From the NCBI GenBank assembly GCA_964019425.1, contig OZ025782.1:930001-994000 (forward strand): 64,000 bases of DNA. The letters are read 5' to 3'. Position numbers and translations under genes: made by a program. The stretch comes from Flectonema sp. DT1601. Taxonomy: Eukaryota; Euglenozoa; Diplonemea; Diplonemida; Diplonemidae. The notes beneath the pieces were generated by a model that was not told the origin of the DNA, made no database searches, and saw only the letters and a program-made list of their open reading frames with translations. This document shows, piece by piece, positions 36,328 to 48,500 of this stretch (the first letter of the stretch is position 1; each line of letters starts with the position of its first letter).

Positions 36328-39300
36328 TTATGAACTAATCGGATTTGAAGGGAACGACATCGTATTTGACATCATCGGTGAGCCAACCTTTGATGATGTT
36401 GGAGAGGACAACATACTAAAGGTAGAACCTCTTCTTGACGGTTCTATTTCCATTTCCACCAGTTGAACAGTCAGCCGTCTTCTTCTTGCCACCGGCTCTA
36501 TCATTTCTTGTTCAAAAAGAGAAGTATCATCCTCAATAACTTTCTTCTTCTTTTTAGGAATCTTAGAACAAGGTGCGTCAAGTAAATAATAAATATAAAT
36601 CAACAAGACGACAATACAACCGATTGATAATAAATAGGCCAGCAATGTTTCTGCCCATCCGGGAGTGTCATTCACAAAGAACAAACAAGAAATGTTCATC
36701 AACAAGGTGGTGAATCCGACAGCAATAAGTTCCAACTTATTATGGATCGGACTCTCAAAGGGGCTGAAGTAGTATTGCAACACAAGAGCGACGTCAATAA
36801 CCCACATTGCTATATAGTGTTGTAAGTATTCATATTCAAAATCAGTGACGTAAAGTGCTGATGAAACGAACCCGATTTGCCTAATTAGTAGAAAGAGCCA
36901 CCAGTAGCTGAACTTAAACCCTCCCGTAGCGTAGATAAGATACAACGTACCTTTAAGAAACTTCTTATAACAAACTAATATTGCAAGTGGTGTTATGACT
37001 CCCAGGATGTAGACGAAAGCTGCAGATGCTTTCTTTCGACGTTGGTATTCGTCACCTTCGCAATCGATTGACATGTCGACCCAAAGTCGGTGAATTGGAC
37101 CATTTCTGGTATTAAAAGTATCGCACTTCTGATATGCGAGCAGATGAGTTAACAACGTTGAGTAACACAAAAAGAAAGAAGTCACTAACGACGTTGCCAA
37201 GATAACCTTGAAGCTATACCCACTCCTTCCAGCACATCTCAAAGCCAAAAACGTAAAGAACGACATAATACTTCCGATGACTGGCCACAAGACGTATATT
37301 TCAAGCATCGGAAAGTAAGAAGTAATAATACAATTAAAAGGTTGGAATAGAGAGAGATCAAATAATGAAATTCGACTGAAGAAGTAAAGGATGCTAAACA
37401 AAGGCTCCGGGAGGGGTGTTCGAAACTCACCAAACTTTCCAAGTACTTGAAGGAATATTATTGCTGACCTCACAATAACAATTCGAGACCCAACTGTTCC
37501 TGTTGTAGATGCCGTGTGAACTGTTGCTATCACTAGCCCAACAGCGAATAGTAACATAGTCGCAGGGACTAGAATAGCTGTTAACAAGTTCATTGTTTTA
37601 TCACATTTCTCACATGGTTTACGAGATCCACGAGCTCGAGCCCACCCTGTTTCACATCCTTGACAAAGTGCACCACCACTTCCCTCGACACATTGTTCGT
37701 TTCCAGCTGCGGAAAGGTGAGCTTCGTCTTCAAGACAAACACTATCAGAAATACAATTATAGAACTCTGCTGACTCTGGATCAGCTCTCCAATAGCCAGG
37801 TTTTCTTAACACAATTTCAGATCCATTGCAAATACCTCCAATAGAACATTCTTTACATTCAGTTGTTCCTATCAACTGATAATGATGTGAATCACAAAGA
37901 GGTGCAGAGATATTATGAGACACCACTAACTGGATATTCATGTCGTGGTGTTGGAATAGTAGTTGGGACTCAACTCCGAATGCTGTCAGCACCAGAACTG
38001 ATTGAAACTTTGCAACCCCCTCTTTCAATGTCGCAGTAAAGTCTTTAGCACCAGCTCGAAAAGGTTCAACTGTGGCAGTTACAAAGTCTGAGTCGCTGAC
38101 AACACGATTTCCTTCAATATCGAGAAGTTCAACAATCGGTTGGATTTCAAGAGGACCATTTCTGGTAGCAATGTCAGAAGGTTGTACGATAATAGCAAGT
38201 TTAGCACCGTCACCATGTCTGATAATCAGATGCGTTACTGAACTCCATCCCGTGTACTTTTCTGTAAAAGTATAAAACCTATGAACTGCACCAGTCTCTG
38301 AGGTTTCTGTAACATTAACCTCATGAGATAAGAACCCATCAGTCATTAAAGATGTTTCTTGAACAAGACAAGATGACTTACTGTCAACTGCTTCACAAAC
38401 AACAATCAACCGATCGCTAGTATCGGAATCTCGAAGTGGGAACATTGCGTTGTCAACTACAACTGTTTCGAGATCTGGAAAGGCGTTCCCAACTTTGTAT
38501 TCAACTAACGGTTCGCTGTAAAGATCTGAAGCCTCTCCGATAACTGCAAAGGCGATTGGCTTTCCCGTGTACACTTGTCCATCCATTGCAATATCAAGGA
38601 ATCGTGATCCTTTTTGTTGTAAGATTGGTTGTCTACACTTAACTACATTATTCTCAAGTGTCCCTCTAACGTGATAAACTTCAGCTGATGAAGGAGCAAT
38701 ACAATTAGAAGGATCATCTACCTTACAAGTTGGTATGAAGATCTGATCAGCTTGCTCCGGGACAAAGCGAGCACGCAATTTCGGAACGATTGAAGTGTTC
38801 GAATAGAATGCACACGTGACGTGTGAATCTAATTTAAAGCTGCTGATATTAATCGAGACAACTGATGAAAAGGAAGCAGACACTCGCTTTGGCTCAACAG
38901 AAGCAATAAGTGGAGGGATGTAACGCTTTAATTTATCGAGTACTTGAACGTGATGTGTTGAGTCGAAGGAAATATCAACAGTCCCGCCATCACATTTAGG
39001 ATGAGAAACAGGATAAGTTAAACAACTCATTAGTTCCCCGTTGGTCACAACAGCATCTCGAATCATGTCGTTCGGTTCCTCAAATTTGCATGTCGCTGTT
39101 GAAGTATAAAAACCTCTTCCCAAAATCTGAACTTCGGTACCACCTCTTTCATCTGCCAAAGGCGGGTCGAGTTCATTCGCCTCATAAAGTAAAAAGATGA
39201 GAAGTCCATTTGCTCTGTTGGGAGCTCCATACAATATTTTCCTCTCAGCATCAATTGTTGATTTCGATACCACTTCAGGGAAGGTACCTCCAGCAGATCC

Positions 39301-42300
39301 CGCAACTGCCTTCAGTTTCAGCTCTCCGTAGATTCCAAACCGCAGGAGTACTTTGTAGGCAACGCTACGTTGTCCTTTTGTCACCTGCACAAATACATAA
39401 CAAACGGGACCATCTGGGTCTACTGACATAGTAGCTGTCTCAGGAGCGTACTGCATTACAAGTGTTTCTTCATCAATGTGTTTAGTTAGAGACAGCTCGT
39501 GAAGCATCAAACTGTCAGATTTTGAGAGGACTACGGCGTGTTCGTTATTCATTCCAACCTTTAAAAGTGTTCCTCTTGCGGTGTAAACTCGATTTGGTAA
39601 GACACAAGCATAGTCAGTTGAGACTAGTTGACCACAAACTGTGTAAGTTTCGTTATTGCATGCTAAGTGAGAGCAGCTTGGAATTGGAATCGTAATCTCC
39701 TTCGCAACTTTAAAAGAGTTAGACATTACAGAGAGTTTACACGTCTTTGAAAGCAAAAGAAGACTGTCGCCACTCACACAGGTGTCGACTATGTCGTGAG
39801 TGACATCAGCTACCTTTGTCGCTACTGCGCCAACTTTAAATACGTCACTCCCTCTCGTTATTACAAAAGAATCTTTAAATACGATACCACTTTCTGCATT
39901 AATCGCAACGTCAGAAGCTGCCACAGGTGGTAACGAAGTCGCATTGTATCTCTTAACACCACCAGTTAATGTGGCAACGTAAACAAAGTTATTAACAGCT
40001 CCAACAGCTATCGGAGTAGATACTTCTTCTGTTAGCCTTTGTTGAACTCTAATTAGAGGACTTCTCTTTTGTGTACATTGAAGTCCAATATAACCATCAA
40101 GACATGATTGGCATTGTGCACCATCCCAGAATCCTTCTTTCCTGGTGCGGTAGCAGGTGCAGGTGCTTGTACCTGAGCAGGTTCCATGACCACTGCAGTC
40201 GCATGCAATAGAACAGTCGACTCCCCAATAGTGAGGATGGCAATCACTACAATCGTTACCTGAGTAGTGTCCAAAGTTATTATCCTGACACTCGCAACCT
40301 CCATCAACACCACACTGAGGGTTTGCCATGCCCTGCTTTCTGCAGTTGTCAAGAGTGCATTTCACATCGCACGCTGCGCCATACCAACCATCCTCACAAG
40401 AACAATAGCTTTCAGGTAATCCAGTTCCAAAAACGCAGACGCCTCTGCCGCTGCAAATCTTTCCCATCTTTAAAGGACACGTACTGTTGCATTGCACTCC
40501 CGAATATAAATTATCACACTCGCAAGTCTGTTTGTTTGTAATTCCGTTTACACAACGGATGTCACAGTTTGGTCCACTCATACCAGGTCTACATATGGTG
40601 CATTTACCGTTAGTGTCTTTAATAAAGTTACCAGCACAAATACAACTTTGGTCTAATGGCCCTCCACATCTTCCGTTACCACAGTCACACGGAAAGGTAC
40701 AGTTCGCTGCACCCCATCCGATGTCACATGTGCACGTCGGTGGGGTTCCGCCACAAGCACCTCTTCCGCTACAAAAGTCGAGGCAAGTCTCCATGCAGTT
40801 TGGTCCACCCCATCCATTATTACAGCTACAGGTACCGTCATTTTGACACTTTCCTCTAACAGGTCCACCACATGGAAGACCATCAGTAAGTGGGCATTTT
40901 AATTGACAAGAATCTCCAACCCATCCAACAGCACACAAACAAGTTCCTGTGACGGTACTGCAGGCACCGTTTACGCAGGATTTGCAATTAGATTTGCATT
41001 TTTTTCCAAAAGTTCCAACAGGACATGGTGGGTCGCAATAAGTGAGGGAGCAGTCGTCTCCACAGTAGTCGGCGTTGCAGACACATTCACCGCTCGGGTG
41101 GCAGACTCCGTTTGCACCACAGCCGGCACCAGAATTGCATGTTGAACTACAAGTCGATCCATACCAAGGTTTTTCACATCTGTCACAATCATCGCCTGTC
41201 CACATGCCGAGAGCTATATTAGAATTGCATGTGCACTTTCCTAATTTACATTTTCCATTACCCGAACAAACAGTCATCAGACCTGGACACTTCATACTAC
41301 AATCAGGACCACTCCACCATTCATTACATGAACAAGTACCATGGATATCACACGGACCATGATCTGAGCAGTCACACTTGTTTTCGCAATCAACACCCCA
41401 AAAACCTTCTATGCACTTTTCGCAAATTGTTCCTTCGAATGTCGGCGGGCATGTGCAAATACCAGTTGAGGAGCAATTTCCGCCATTCATACACAAGCAA
41501 GGACTCGCACAGTCATTTCCCCAGAAAGATGGTTGGCAGGTGCAAGTAGCATCCCTGTTGCAAACACCATTTCCACTGCAAGGTTCTGATGTTGTTGATG
41601 GGCACTCTGTAATGCATTTAGATCCTTCCTTTTTAAAAAGCGGGAGGCAAGTCTTGCAATCAGTAGCCGGATTCTCACCCTCATCACAAATACAAGTAGC
41701 ATTCACCTGATTACAAAGAGCGCAATCTGGACACTTTATATCACACTTATGACCCCCCCATCCAGGAAGACAGGAATCACACTTCACACCACTCCAGTAT
41801 CCGTTTGCGCTATCTGTATGACATGTGCACAGTCCAGTTCCTGAAATGCCGTCGTCACACTTTCCGTTGCTGCTGCATGGGTTACAGATTCCTGTGGGGC
41901 ATATTAATTTACACTCCGATCCGTAATAGCCGGGTTGACAGTCTTCACAAAATTCTCCTTGCCAGAATCCTGATTGGGGATCACTGTGACATTTACACTT
42001 CCAAGGGCAACAGCTGTCTTCTATACAACTTCCGTGAACACATGGACACAGTGGTAATGTCATTGTTTCCGTCATCGTAGTCTCTCTGCATGTCGGAAGC
42101 GATAATATAACACCTTTTGAACAAACACTTTTTATAACATCTCTACAAGTGTATCCATAATCAGTTGTCCAATCAATTCCTTGACCAGAAGGAATCATAT
42201 CACCCACTCTAAAGGAACCAGTCAAACCTACTACAGCTGGTGTGACGCACGGCTTTGGTGTGCATGTTGGAAACGTCAAGCCACCCGAATTGCAAGTTGC

Positions 42301-44234
42301 AGTTCCCACGTTTATACAATCGTAACCTGCATCAGGAATCCATTTACAAATAGTCGAATGGATTGCGAGACCGCCTTCTGTGCAATTAACATGCGCACCC
42401 GTCACAGTTGGTACCGCACACGCTGGTGGTGGCGGCGGCGGCGGTGGTGGCGGCGGTGACGGAGGTGGCGGCGGAGGTGGTGGTGGAGGTGGTGAAGGTG
42501 GTGGCGGTGGAGGTGGTGGCGAAGGCGGAGGTGGTGATGGTGGCGGCGGAGGTGGTGAAGGTGGTGGCGGTGGTGGCGGTGGAGGTGGTGGCGAAGGCGG
42601 AGGCGGTGATGGCGGCGGTGGTGGCGGAGGTGGCGGCGGCGGTGGTGGAGGCGCACAACAAGCGCTGTCATCACACGAAGCCTGTTTGGTGTTTTTGTAT
42701 AATTTAGACATTACATTAAGAAAGATCGCGTACTTTTTATATTAATTTAAAAGTTACAACAGGAGCAGATTTCTCAATTCCCATTTCAATATTTCGCAGT
42801 ACAAACGAAATTAAACAGACATACCAATTCTATTCCCGCACACGGGACGCTGTAAGGATCTGGCCAGTTCCATCCGAGTGTGCATCCGCCGACGTACAAT
42901 CCACAACTCGGTTTGCAAGTGTGCGAAGCGTGCGCACCTGTGCAGCCTGCAGTACAGACGTAATTTTGTGCACAAGAACAGGCCCAACTTGACGGGTCAG
43001 GTCCAAGCATGATGCAAATACCTCCAACTTTATCACAACTATGAGCTCCACTATCACACTCATGAGGTGCAGGAGTTGGTGGCGCAGGCGTCGGCGGCGC
43101 TGGAGTCGGCACAAGAGTTGGCGGTGCCGGTGTTGGTGGTGCAGGCGTTGGAGGGGCCGGAGTCGGTACAAGGGTTGGCGGAGCCGGTGTCGGTGGCGCA
43201 GGCGTTGGAGGTGCTGGTGTTGGTACCAGAGTTGGAGGTGCTGGTGTGGGCGGCGCAGGCGTCGGCGGCACTGGAGTCGGCACAAGAGTTGGTGGTGCCG
43301 GTGTTGGTGGTGCAGGCGTTGGAGGGGCCGGAGTCGGTACAAGGGTTGGCGGAGCCGGTGTCGGTGGCGCAGGCGTCGGAGGTGCTGGTGTTGGTACCAG
43401 AGTTGGAGGTGCTGGTGTGGGCGGCGCAGGCGTCGGCGGCACTGGAGTCGGCACAAGGGTTGGAGGTGCCGGTGTAGGTGGCACTGTAACTGTTATAGTG
43501 TTACACGTCAACTCGTTCGGGGCATACTGCGAGAGGGCAGCTCCATTCTTGGAGTAGCAAAGATTACCAGTTCCAGCAATACTAATTTGAATAGTAACTG
43601 TTCTAGTACCAGTAGATCCACCACTCCAAGTAGGAAGACCACTAGTTGTCATAACACCGGGTCCTGACCAAGAAGGAACGACAAGTAAATCACTATTATC
43701 AACAGACCCAGCACCTGACGGCACTTGGAATCTTACTTGAAAGTTTTGACCAGCTTCAATTGTTGATGGTGGACCCTGAGTCTTCTTTAATTGTAAGAGA
43801 CATCTATTACTACCTCCCTTCCCAATATTTGTGTCTCGCGCACATCCCCAGTTGAATTCAAGTCCCCAATCTATGCCACACAATCTGTTTTGGTTTCTAA
43901 TATAAATCTGCCAATTACTTACTGGAGTTGTACAAGTAATTTCAAGAACTCTCTTGCAGCGAGAGTTGCTATCAGCGGTTGGGTTGCACACAACCCGATC
44001 CGACCAGCCCGTTTCCTTTCCACATCCTTTCAGTTTTATTTCAAACTTGTGATCTCTTCCAAAACAATAATTTGTACCTTTATAACGGACTTCCGCTCGC
44101 ATGCTACGCGACGTTCCTGAAATCGATCTTGTTGTCGAATCGCCCCTTCCTAAACCTCCGGAAGCCTGAAAATCCCATGCCGTTACTTGCACTACCAGTA
44201 AGCACAAAGTAAAGACACCAACGAGATTACTCAT
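36328..44234 (-). CDS. giant EGF-rich, proline-rich multipass membrane protein
   Basis: There are two exons, 44234-42825 and 42681-36328, with donor TTG|GTATGT and acceptor AAACAG|GC. The phase is zero and the product is 2,587 residues. A signal peptide covers about residues 1-19 ([15 protein letters not shown]). A Cys-containing beta domain reaches about 245. Seven near-identical Pro/Thr repeats run from 250 to 391, then a Cys-rich module to 470. Exon 2 opens with about 80 residues of PPPP/SPPP, then sushi-like Cys pairs and 15 or more EGF/tenascin-type repeats (CxCxxGWxGxxC). A propeller-like region ([20 protein letters not shown]), a TIG-like domain ([12 protein letters not shown]) and a Cys-rich juxtamembrane segment ([11 protein letters not shown]) follow. 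The C-terminus has about eight hydrophobic helices and a basic cytosolic tail. This architecture recurs in protist surface proteins and suggests a wall-linked adhesion or sensory receptor. The ligand is unknown. Confidence 0.85.
42421..42655. repeat. low-complexity polyproline-coding tract
   Basis: GGT/GGC/GGA triplets on the plus strand encode a run of Pro with scattered Ser on the minus strand. It begins just inside exon 2 of the giant EGF gene. SPPPP strings resemble hydroxyproline-rich wall glycoproteins. Confidence 0.9.
43067..43490. repeat. 57-bp repeat array with 171-bp higher-order unit
   Basis: It encodes the 19-residue unit [19 protein letters not shown] about seven times. The DNA variants themselves recur every third unit: GGCGCAGGCGTCGGCGGC starts at 43081, 43252 and 43423, exactly 171 bp apart. 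Confidence 0.9.
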
Positions 44235-45436
44235 TGATGAGCTCCCGGGTTAGTTTTCATATAAGTTATGTTCTGAATTAAGAATTTATAAAAACAACTT
44301 GTCCGATCACATCCTAATCTTTGTCATGGCAACTACCTTCTTCAACCCAACTGAGGTGTTGTTCACAACATAATTTATATTTAAATAGAAATAGTTTATT
44401 ATCAAATACCCCGCTACCAAAATTAATTAAGACAACGCAAACAGATGTGCCATTTGAAGACTATTTGGCAACCAAATTCTTAAAAGGGAGGAATTAGTTA
44501 TGTTCATAATATCTAATTGGACTTCCTTTTCGGCGCTCGTAGCGGAGAGCTGCAGCGAAATAGGAAAGATGGGAGACTCTCAATTAGTTTCTATTATGAG
44601 AGTTGTCGTCGGTGCGACTACCTGAACTTTTCACACGACTTTGGATCAATTTATCGTTTTTTTTTCAGTCGCAGTTTATGTTTCCCTCACTACACAAGTG
44701 ACGGGTCTAAAGAGAACACATCTTTAGACTAACTGAACTGAGTTTTCAACCGCTACAAAGCAAAAATTGACAAAAAGAATGTACCACACCCCGAGGCAGG
44801 GAAAAGGCTTTAGCGACGATCATCCAACGTGTCGATATTTACAAAATAAAAGAAATGTTGTGTTCGGATAACTTTTTGTTTGTGCAAGCAATAATTCAAC
44901 AAATATAGAAACAGATGAAGTCACAAGTTCAGAGACTGGCTTGTCTTTTTTTTATTAAATGCAACACTAACTTGTTTATTACAAATTGGGTATGGGGAGT
45001 ACTTCGTTCGTTCTATCGTTAAGTAGAATCATCAAAGCTGCCAATGCGTCACCAGCGCGCGACAGAGAACCCGGTCATTCATATTTCCCTGGGATCCCAG
45101 ACGCGTCTCTGGGGAGCGCGGCGTCACTTCAAAAAAAAAAAAAAAAAAAGATACACATGACAACACATGCAGGAAAGACTGTAGCGACAACTGCTTGACT
45201 CGGATTGCACAAAATAATAATAACCACCTGCGTCAGTTCAGAGACTTTAATTAAATCATACATCTTCCCTCAGTCTGGTTGGGAATTATTACAGCAGTCG
45301 GATCAACAATTTATAAAGAGACCCACTTTGGTTGGCTCACTGCTAAGGGTTTAGACGACTGTATTAATGTCTCCCTTTCAGTGCAACTCAAGGGTCGAAC
45401 TTACCGCTGCCAACATGCATTCAGACAACAGTAAGA
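44235..45436. other. spacer upstream of the giant EGF gene
   Basis: No gene is supported. It presumably holds the promoter of the gene starting at 44234 and the 3' UTR of the carbamoyltransferase gene. A GC-rich island at about 45043-45125, followed by a poly-A run, is the only notable composition change. Confidence 0.55.
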
Positions 45437-46480
45437 TCACACAATGTGAGGAAGTACCTTGACGAGGGTAACAATCTTGTGATGAAGAGATGCAAAAGTG
45501 GAAGGTCTCAGCAAGAAGACTAACAGAGATTTCTGGGCGTGGAGTCTGTTTTCCGCCTGTTCAAAAACAATAGACTGCGGTCCGTCAATTACTTCAGCAG
45601 TTTGTTCCATACCACGAGCGGCAGGGAGGCAGTTCATGAAAATCGCGTTTTTGTTTGTCAGCTTCATGAGTTCTTCAGTGACTTGATATTTCATAAAGAC
45701 TTTGATGCGAGCTTCCTCTTCCTCTTTTGGAATTCCGTAGCTCATCCAACTGTCACAATAAACGACATCAACACCTTTGATGGCCTCAGCTGCGGTATCA
45801 AATCGCTTTGATATCACGTTATTGGTCTTCGCAATCTGTGCAACCTCATCGAGAACTTCTTGTTCAATCTCACCAACACCAGCCATGTGGAAGTTCATTC
45901 CCATAATGGCACAGAGACGCATTAAATCGTATGTAACATTGTTTTCTACATCACCAAAGTAAGCCATAGTTAAACCTTGCCACTTATGAAAGTGTTCATA
46001 GACTGTCATGATATCCGCAAGCATTTGCATCGGATGAGCGAAGTCATCCAGAGCGTTGATCACTGGAATTGAAGCGACTTCTGCTAATCCCCTGACACTA
46101 GTCCTGCAGTTAACTCGTCCAGTAATTCCCTGAACCATACGAGATAGAACCTTACCAGTGTCAGCTACGGTTTCCTTTTTTCCCAAAGGTGAGTTGTCGA
46201 TTGAATAGAAGATTGCGTGTCCACCCATTTGATGCATTCCCGTCTCGAGACTCACTCGTGTTCTTAAACTTGGCTTCTCAAACAACATCAGAAGAGTGTC
46301 TCCCTTTAGAGCTTCGTTGTATTTATCACGGTCAGCCTTCATTGCTACTGCCAGTCGAAGTATGTCTTCAATCTCTGCCCTGTTCAGATCAGAGATCTTC
46401 AGCACATGGCGAGGCTGCGTTGGAACTTCAGCAGGCATTTTGTTTTCTTGTTTGTTAAAAGCGGAGAGTATTCCTGACAT
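45437..46480 (-). CDS. ornithine-carbamoyltransferase-family enzyme with altered substrate motifs
   Basis: The product has 347 residues (ATG at 46480; Met15 is an alternative start). The carbamoyl-phosphate site is intact: SLRTR at 71-75 and HPMQ at 149-152. NNV at 180-182 and the long terminal block AEVIDGPQSIVFEQAENRLH are typical of OTCases. Two ornithine-side motifs differ: the usual HCLP is NCLP (283-286), and the usual SMG is SYG (247-249). The enzyme would transfer carbamoyl to an amine, in arginine synthesis or catabolism, but the substrate may not be ornithine. The YG is reminiscent of putrescine carbamoyltransferase. No mitochondrial presequence is obvious, and it looks bacterial-like. 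The last codons contain AAG|GTACTT, so a further tiny exon is conceivable. Confidence 0.85.
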   Translation of the reverse strand: MSGILSAFNKQENKMPAEVPTQPRHVLKISDLNRAEIEDILRLAVAMKADRDKYNEALKGDTLLMLFEKPSLRTRVSLETGMHQMGGHAIFYSIDNSPLGKKETVADTGKVLSRMVQGITGRVNCRTSVRGLAEVASIPVINALDDFAHPMQMLADIMTVYEHFHKWQGLTMAYFGDVENNVTYDLMRLCAIMGMNFHMAGVGEIEQEVLDEVAQIAKTNNVISKRFDTAAEAIKGVDVVYCDSWMSYGIPKEEEEARIKVFMKYQVTEELMKLTNKNAIFMNCLPAARGMEQTAEVIDGPQSIVFEQAENRLHAQKSLLVFLLRPSTFASLHHKIVTLVKVLPHIV

Positions 46481-46835
46481 AAGTATTAGTTAAACCAAAA
46501 AAAAAAAAAAGTACAAGAGAAGAATCAAAATAACCAAACACCACTACCAATAATAAGAGAGCATTAAATATTACCCGGAAAGCAAAAGGGAATTAAATAA
46601 TCCTTTCATCTTTTGTTCTAAACGACATTTCTGACTACCGAATCAGAATGTACAAATAGATACGAGTAAGACACCTGCGGGTAAAAAACATCAATTTCTA
46701 ACTAATGAATGTGAAGCCTCGCAGTATCTGAGCAGTTAGAAGTTTACTTGACGTTATTCGTAAGTAAAGTAAAGTACTAATTAAAGTACAACAAGTCTTC
46801 ACTAATGTTGATCAGCCACCAGACTGTCCGAGTAA
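46481..46835. other. short spacer, nothing seen
   Basis: It is AT-rich with a poly-A run at about 46497-46511. It lies between the start of the carbamoyltransferase gene and the end of the VIT-like gene and must contain the former's promoter. Confidence 0.5.
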
Positions 46836-47444
46836 TTAACTGCTCAGCATATCATCAGGAACTCCTAACATTCCATGAATAAGGTGACCTACAAAGAACG
46901 AAGTTGCTGCAGTAAGACCACCAGCAAGAACCATACCAAGACCAGACTTCGAAGGATTGCTGCAAGAAGTCACCTGTGCCTTAACGTACCCGAGAAGAAA
47001 AAGAGAAACTGCACAAGTCAGGCAGAGTAGATACTTACGAGCGGCTGCCGAAGGGGGTGAGGGAACTGGAGCCAATGACAACAGAGGAAGGCCACCAAAT
47101 AATAAAAACGATAAGAACATCACCACCGCACTCTTGATGCTGATTTCAGGAGAGGCACCAGTTATTTTTGTTTCTGTAAGCGCTCCAAAATAATCTCCCA
47201 TTCCCATACTACATCCTTTAGCTACTAAGTTAGCCATTCCTAAGGTCAGTAACATATCTGTTGTAACTGTGTCTCCTAAGGCGGCGCTGCTCCATACCAA
47301 TGCAAGTGTTGCTGACAACCCATCGACTCCACCAAATACGAGACTTCGAACTAACTTACTCCGCTCTCGCTTGCGATCGCGTTCTGCATTTTCCTCCGGC
47401 TGTACTACTTCTGTGGTGGAGAAGCTCAGTCGTTTCTCAGTCAT
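46836..47444 (-). CDS. VIT/CCC1-family (vacuolar iron transporter-like) protein
   Basis: The product has 202 residues, taking the first ATG at 47444 (an upstream TTG at 47462 is in frame but not a likely start). After a charged 30-residue N-terminus comes VFGGVDGLSATLALV, the first helix, whose Asp matches the VIT translocation residue. Next come NLVAKGCSMGMGDYFGALTE, with the family's Gly-Met helix, and three more helices (about 105-125, 135-152, 165-185). VIT proteins move Fe2+ or Mn2+ into vacuoles in exchange for protons. The usual Glu-rich cytosolic metal-binding bundle between helices 2 and 3 is reduced to about 12 residues, as in plant nodulin-21-like members. A vacuolar or endomembrane location is inferred. 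Confidence 0.8.
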   Translation of the reverse strand: MTEKRLSFSTTEVVQPEENAERDRKRERSKLVRSLVFGGVDGLSATLALVWSSAALGDTVTTDMLLTLGMANLVAKGCSMGMGDYFGALTETKITGASPEISIKSAVVMFLSFLLFGGLPLLSLAPVPSPPSAAARKYLLCLTCAVSLFLLGYVKAQVTSCSNPSKSGLGMVLAGGLTAATSFFVGHLIHGMLGVPDDMLSS

Positions 47445-47735
47445 CGTTGTCGCTGAGTCCAACTGCTGTTCAAAAGAAATAGTTGTAATGGACTAGAAAG
47501 GTAACCGACGGATCAATCAGTACCTTCACTTTCCAACGTAAACTCCGCAATCGTGAAAATATGTTATTAAGCCTGCTGTGAGTAGAAAGCAGAAAGTAAG
47601 CACGATACGTTTCTTCACTATCGATCGTTCATTGTAAACAACTTGGAAAAGTAGTTCCGCAGAACGAAGAAGGTTCAGATCCCATTCAAGTAATCTGAGG
47701 GTCAGCAGATGTGCGACAATTAATCAGCTGAAGGA

Positions 47736-48500
47736 TCACAGTACTGGTCGGATCCCAAGGAAGGAAGCATCAGGGTTCCAGCATCGGTTGTTGTTGTTGT
47801 ACCGCTGCACTGTTTCTCTCAATTTCTCACCTGCTTTGCGCCTGTCCTCGTCAATACATTCCCAGCGAAGGAGATCGATGGCTTCTAATGTGTTTTGGAA
47901 TTCAGTCATCAGAGCAGCCGACAGCTTCGCTCTTGAGAACCGCTCCCTTCTGAACATGTGAGAGATCTGTTTTGGATTTATAAGATCTCGATATGAGATG
48001 TGACTCCAGTGACGAAAACTTCTTCGGCACCGACTTTCGAGAACAGCAATCTGCCGTCTGACATCACGTTCTTGTTCTTCTGCTGATTGGAGGGCGGTGT
48101 GGAAGATTGTACAGCTCCTGACGTACTCCCATCTCATTTTTGTATTCACGGAGGGAATTGTGATCAACTCCATCGAAATCGGTTTCAGTAAAACAATCGC
48201 TTCGAGGTACTCACCAATTGAGATTCGCTGTCGGATTTGTTGTTTTCGTTCTCTGAGTTCCTCATCTTCAATTTGTTTTCGAAACATCACTTGCTGATGT
48301 ACGAATCGTAAGAATATCACCCGTCCATTCTTCGACATACTCGGACTGGGTAGACCCGGCATCAAGTCCAACTCATCAGCTGCTACACTGGGCCGCTTTC
48401 TATTTCTCTTTAACCAAAACGAGCCGCCCTGTTTCTGACTCACTCCCTTGTGAACATCAGCAGTTAACTTTCCCTTGTGATGCTTCTTCTTTGAAGGCAT
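47736..48500 (-). CDS. hypothetical basic helical protein
   Basis: The product is 254 residues from the first ATG at 48500; the frame is open to 48560 without an earlier ATG. The N-terminus is lysine-rich (MPSKKKHHKGK). The middle is helical with heptad patterns (VMFRKQIEDEELRERKQQIR; ALQSAEEQERDVRRQIAVLE). Histidine/arginine-rich stretches and a short asparagine run precede the C-terminus. There is no signal peptide, membrane segment or recognised domain. The basic termini suggest a nucleic-acid or cytoskeletal partner, but this is speculation. It is encoded in the same direction as its neighbours, 290 bases from the VIT-like gene. Confidence 0.6.
   Translation of the reverse strand: MPSKKKHHKGKLTADVHKGVSQKQGGSFWLKRNRKRPSVAADELDLMPGLPSPSMSKNGRVIFLRFVHQQVMFRKQIEDEELRERKQQIRQRISIGEYLEAIVLLKPISMELITIPSVNTKMRWEYVRSCTIFHTALQSAEEQERDVRRQIAVLESRCRRSFRHWSHISYRDLINPKQISHMFRRERFSRAKLSAALMTEFQNTLEAIDLLRWECIDEDRRKAGEKLRETVQRYNNNNRCWNPDASFLGIRPVL

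Noticed and set aside
42386-42745. Plus-strand Gly-rich and minus-strand Ala/Thr- or His-rich ORFs over the polyproline tract
   Set aside because: They are frame shadows of the GC-rich triplet repeat encoding polyproline in the giant EGF gene. The same applies to ORFs over the Pro-Thr repeats at 43041-43667.
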